A DNA stretch of 6,567 nt. Source: Methanocellales archaeon (lineage in GTDB: Archaea > Halobacteriota > UBA148 > JAJOKI01). The notes beneath the pieces are model-generated. The model saw only the letters and a program-made list of their open reading frames with translations, was not told where the DNA came from and made no database searches. The stretch covers positions 1-6,567 of the forward strand of contig JAJOKI010000079.1 in assembly GCA_021129915.1 (NCBI GenBank), read 5' to 3'. The first letter of the stretch is position 1. Each line of letters starts with the position of its first letter. The position numbers were made by a program, and so were the translations under genes. Positions 5,863 to 6,567 of this stretch are shown here, piece after piece.

Positions 5863-5899
5863 CAGATGAAACCCTTCGGTTTAGTTGGTGTTCCATCTG
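5863..5899 (-). other. Bulged hairpin in the NOG1 upstream/leader region
   Basis: CAGATG and AAACC pair with one continuous arm GGTTTCATCTG (minus-strand sense), giving 11 perfect base pairs around a GAAG loop with an 11-base bulge on one side. Depending on which TATA box is used, it is either within the NOG1 5' leader or straddles its transcription start. Function is unknown. Confidence 0.35.
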
Positions 5900-5958
5900 G
5901 TGCATCACGAAACATATTTAACGTCTCAGGATTAAAATTACTTGTTAATCATTATAAT

Positions 5959-5962
5959 GGAG
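5959..5962 (+). promoter_or_regulatory. Shine-Dalgarno (GGAG) for the wHTH-CBS regulator
   Basis: GGAG lies 4 bases before ATG 5967. It supports this start codon, as no other in-frame start with a ribosome site is visible nearby. Confidence 0.5.
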
Positions 5963-5966
5963 CATC

Positions 5967-6567
5967 ATGGAACTGTCGCCGATTCAAAGGGAGATTCTTG
6001 TCGCCCTCATAAACATGGTCCGTCAGAAAAATGCAGCTGTGAGAGGGAGAGAGATAGCCCAGATTATCGACCGGAACCCTGGCACAGTTCGGAATCAGAT
6101 GCAGGCGTTGAAGGCGCTCCAGCTGGTAGAGGGCATTCCGGGACCAAAAGGGGGATACAGACCAATTGAAAAAGCATACGAGGTCCTCGGCATCGAGGAG
6201 ATGGAGGAGGATAAAGTCGTTCGCATCCATCGCGACGGCGTCGAAATAGAGGGAGCTACGGTTTCGCAAATAACTTTCACGACCATCGGACATCCCTATT
6301 TATGCTACGCATCCATAAAAGTCATTGGGAACATACGATCGATTAATACAGGAGATAAAATCACGATCGGACCCACGCCAGTGAACAAGCTGATGATCAG
6401 AGGAGAAGTCTATGGTCGCAACGATGTAGATAACGTCATACTATGCTCCATTTCAGAAATGATATCCCTGCCAAAGAAATTGATTAAAGAATATGTACCC
6501 GAGAGAATGATATTCCTCTCCCCTGACTCGACCATAGTGGAAGCGTCGCGTATTTTGATCGAGCACA
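5967..6567 (+). CDS. Archaeal transcriptional regulator, wHTH plus CBS domains, 3' end outside window
   Basis: I translated the frame from ATG 5967; it stays open for 200 codons to the window edge. Residues 5-75 form a winged helix (HrcA-like / former DUF293 type): LSPIQREILVALI, then REIAQIIDRNPGTVRNQMQALKAL with the recognition helix at about 38-52, and a wing VEGIPGPKGGYRP. Residues 80-170 are a beta-rich middle domain containing GDKITIGPTPVNKLMIRGEVYG (129-150) and ISEMISLPK. At 182 the first CBS domain begins (IFLSPDSTIVEASRILIEH), and it is cut by the window. Proteins of this plan in archaea usually carry a CBS pair, which binds adenine nucleotides or similar ligands, so DNA binding is probably ligand-controlled. 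The target is unknown. It is divergent from NOG1, and a repeated 10-mer lies in the shared upstream region. Confidence 0.92.
   Translation, partial: MELSPIQREILVALINMVRQKNAAVRGREIAQIIDRNPGTVRNQMQALKALQLVEGIPGPKGGYRPIEKAYEVLGIEEMEEDKVVRIHRDGVEIEGATVSQITFTTIGHPYLCYASIKVIGNIRSINTGDKITIGPTPVNKLMIRGEVYGRNDVDNVILCSISEMISLPKKLIKEYVPERMIFLSPDSTIVEASRILIEH

Larger units (their letters stand above)
5818..5966. promoter_or_regulatory. Divergent promoter region between NOG1 and the wHTH-CBS regulator
   Basis: About 150 bases without a convincing gene. A/T elements that could act as TATA boxes are TATTTAA (5915-5921, readable in both directions) and ATTAAAATTA (5931-5940). The rightward gene would get a leader of 5-25 bases. 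The leftward NOG1 mRNA would get a longer leader of about 85-105 bases. A bulged hairpin (5863-5899) and two copies of TGTTAATCAT (5819-5828, 5943-5952) lie within the region. An open frame from 5818 crosses it but has no family resemblance and runs into the CBS gene. Confidence 0.5.

Noticed and set aside
5847..5910. Possible C/D box guide RNA on the minus strand (GTGATGC ... CTGA)
   Set aside because: Box C has a mismatch, the internal D' would be CTAA and no C' box is visible, so the match is no better than chance.
5818..6012. 64-codon plus-strand frame across the NOG1/CBS intergenic region
   Set aside because: It overlaps the start of the CBS gene out of frame, has no recognisable motif, and contains the hairpin and repeated motif, which suit non-coding DNA better.
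5942..6293. Plus frame 5942-6169 and minus frames 5952-6293 and 6095-6286
   Set aside because: All are shadows of the wHTH-CBS reading frame from 5967, which has a Shine-Dalgarno and domain structure and stays open to the edge.
1..6567. CRISPR arrays, insertion sequences, attachment sites or tRNA-linked integrases
   Set aside because: No regularly spaced repeats, no transposase or integrase coding, and no duplicated tRNA 3' end was seen.

Overview
This window is archaeal chromosome. The evidence is a flap endonuclease FEN-1 ending in a PCNA-binding box, an archaeal-type NOG1 GTPase, an archaeal wHTH-CBS regulator, TATA/BRE-like promoter elements, a tRNA without an encoded CCA, and leaderless and Shine-Dalgarno-led genes side by side. 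Base composition is moderate. The small HTH protein and the conserved 96-residue protein look like types I associate with methanogen-related Euryarchaeota (the Methanosarcinales / ANME-type neighbourhood). That placement is from memory and is tentative. I see no mobile element, CRISPR array or phage gene. The only strand-long pieces without a clear gene are short intergenic regions, all under 160 bases.

Layout, left to right. The left edge holds the first 348 codons of aroA (EPSP synthase, shikimate pathway) on the minus strand. It is divergent, with a 17-base gap, from a small winged-helix protein on the plus strand. An AT-rich promoter then leads into tRNA-Asn(GTT), followed after 30 bases by pcm (protein-L-isoaspartate methyltransferase), so the two are probably one transcript. 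A possible 57-residue CxxC...CxxC zinc-ribbon protein overlaps the end of pcm and runs antisense into the 3' end of fen. The fen gene (minus strand) is divergent from a conserved hypothetical protein whose promoter predicts a leaderless mRNA.

Convergent with that hypothetical is a minus-strand cluster: NOG1-like GTPase, then a small two-helix membrane protein with a cytoplasmic coiled coil, then a TatD-family metal-dependent hydrolase. The last two look like an operon with its own TATA box and a strong Shine-Dalgarno. The right edge has the first 200 codons of a wHTH-CBS transcriptional regulator, divergent from NOG1.

The genes are mostly housekeeping: DNA repair and replication, ribosome assembly, protein repair, aromatic amino acid synthesis, and tRNA. 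The points most worth a second look are the tRNA-Asn/pcm pairing (Asn residues are the main source of the isoaspartate that Pcm repairs), the overlapping zinc-ribbon ORF, and an 8-base motif TTAATCAT. The motif occurs three times, each time just upstream of a start codon (membrane protein, NOG1, CBS regulator). It could be the operator of the regulator encoded next door.
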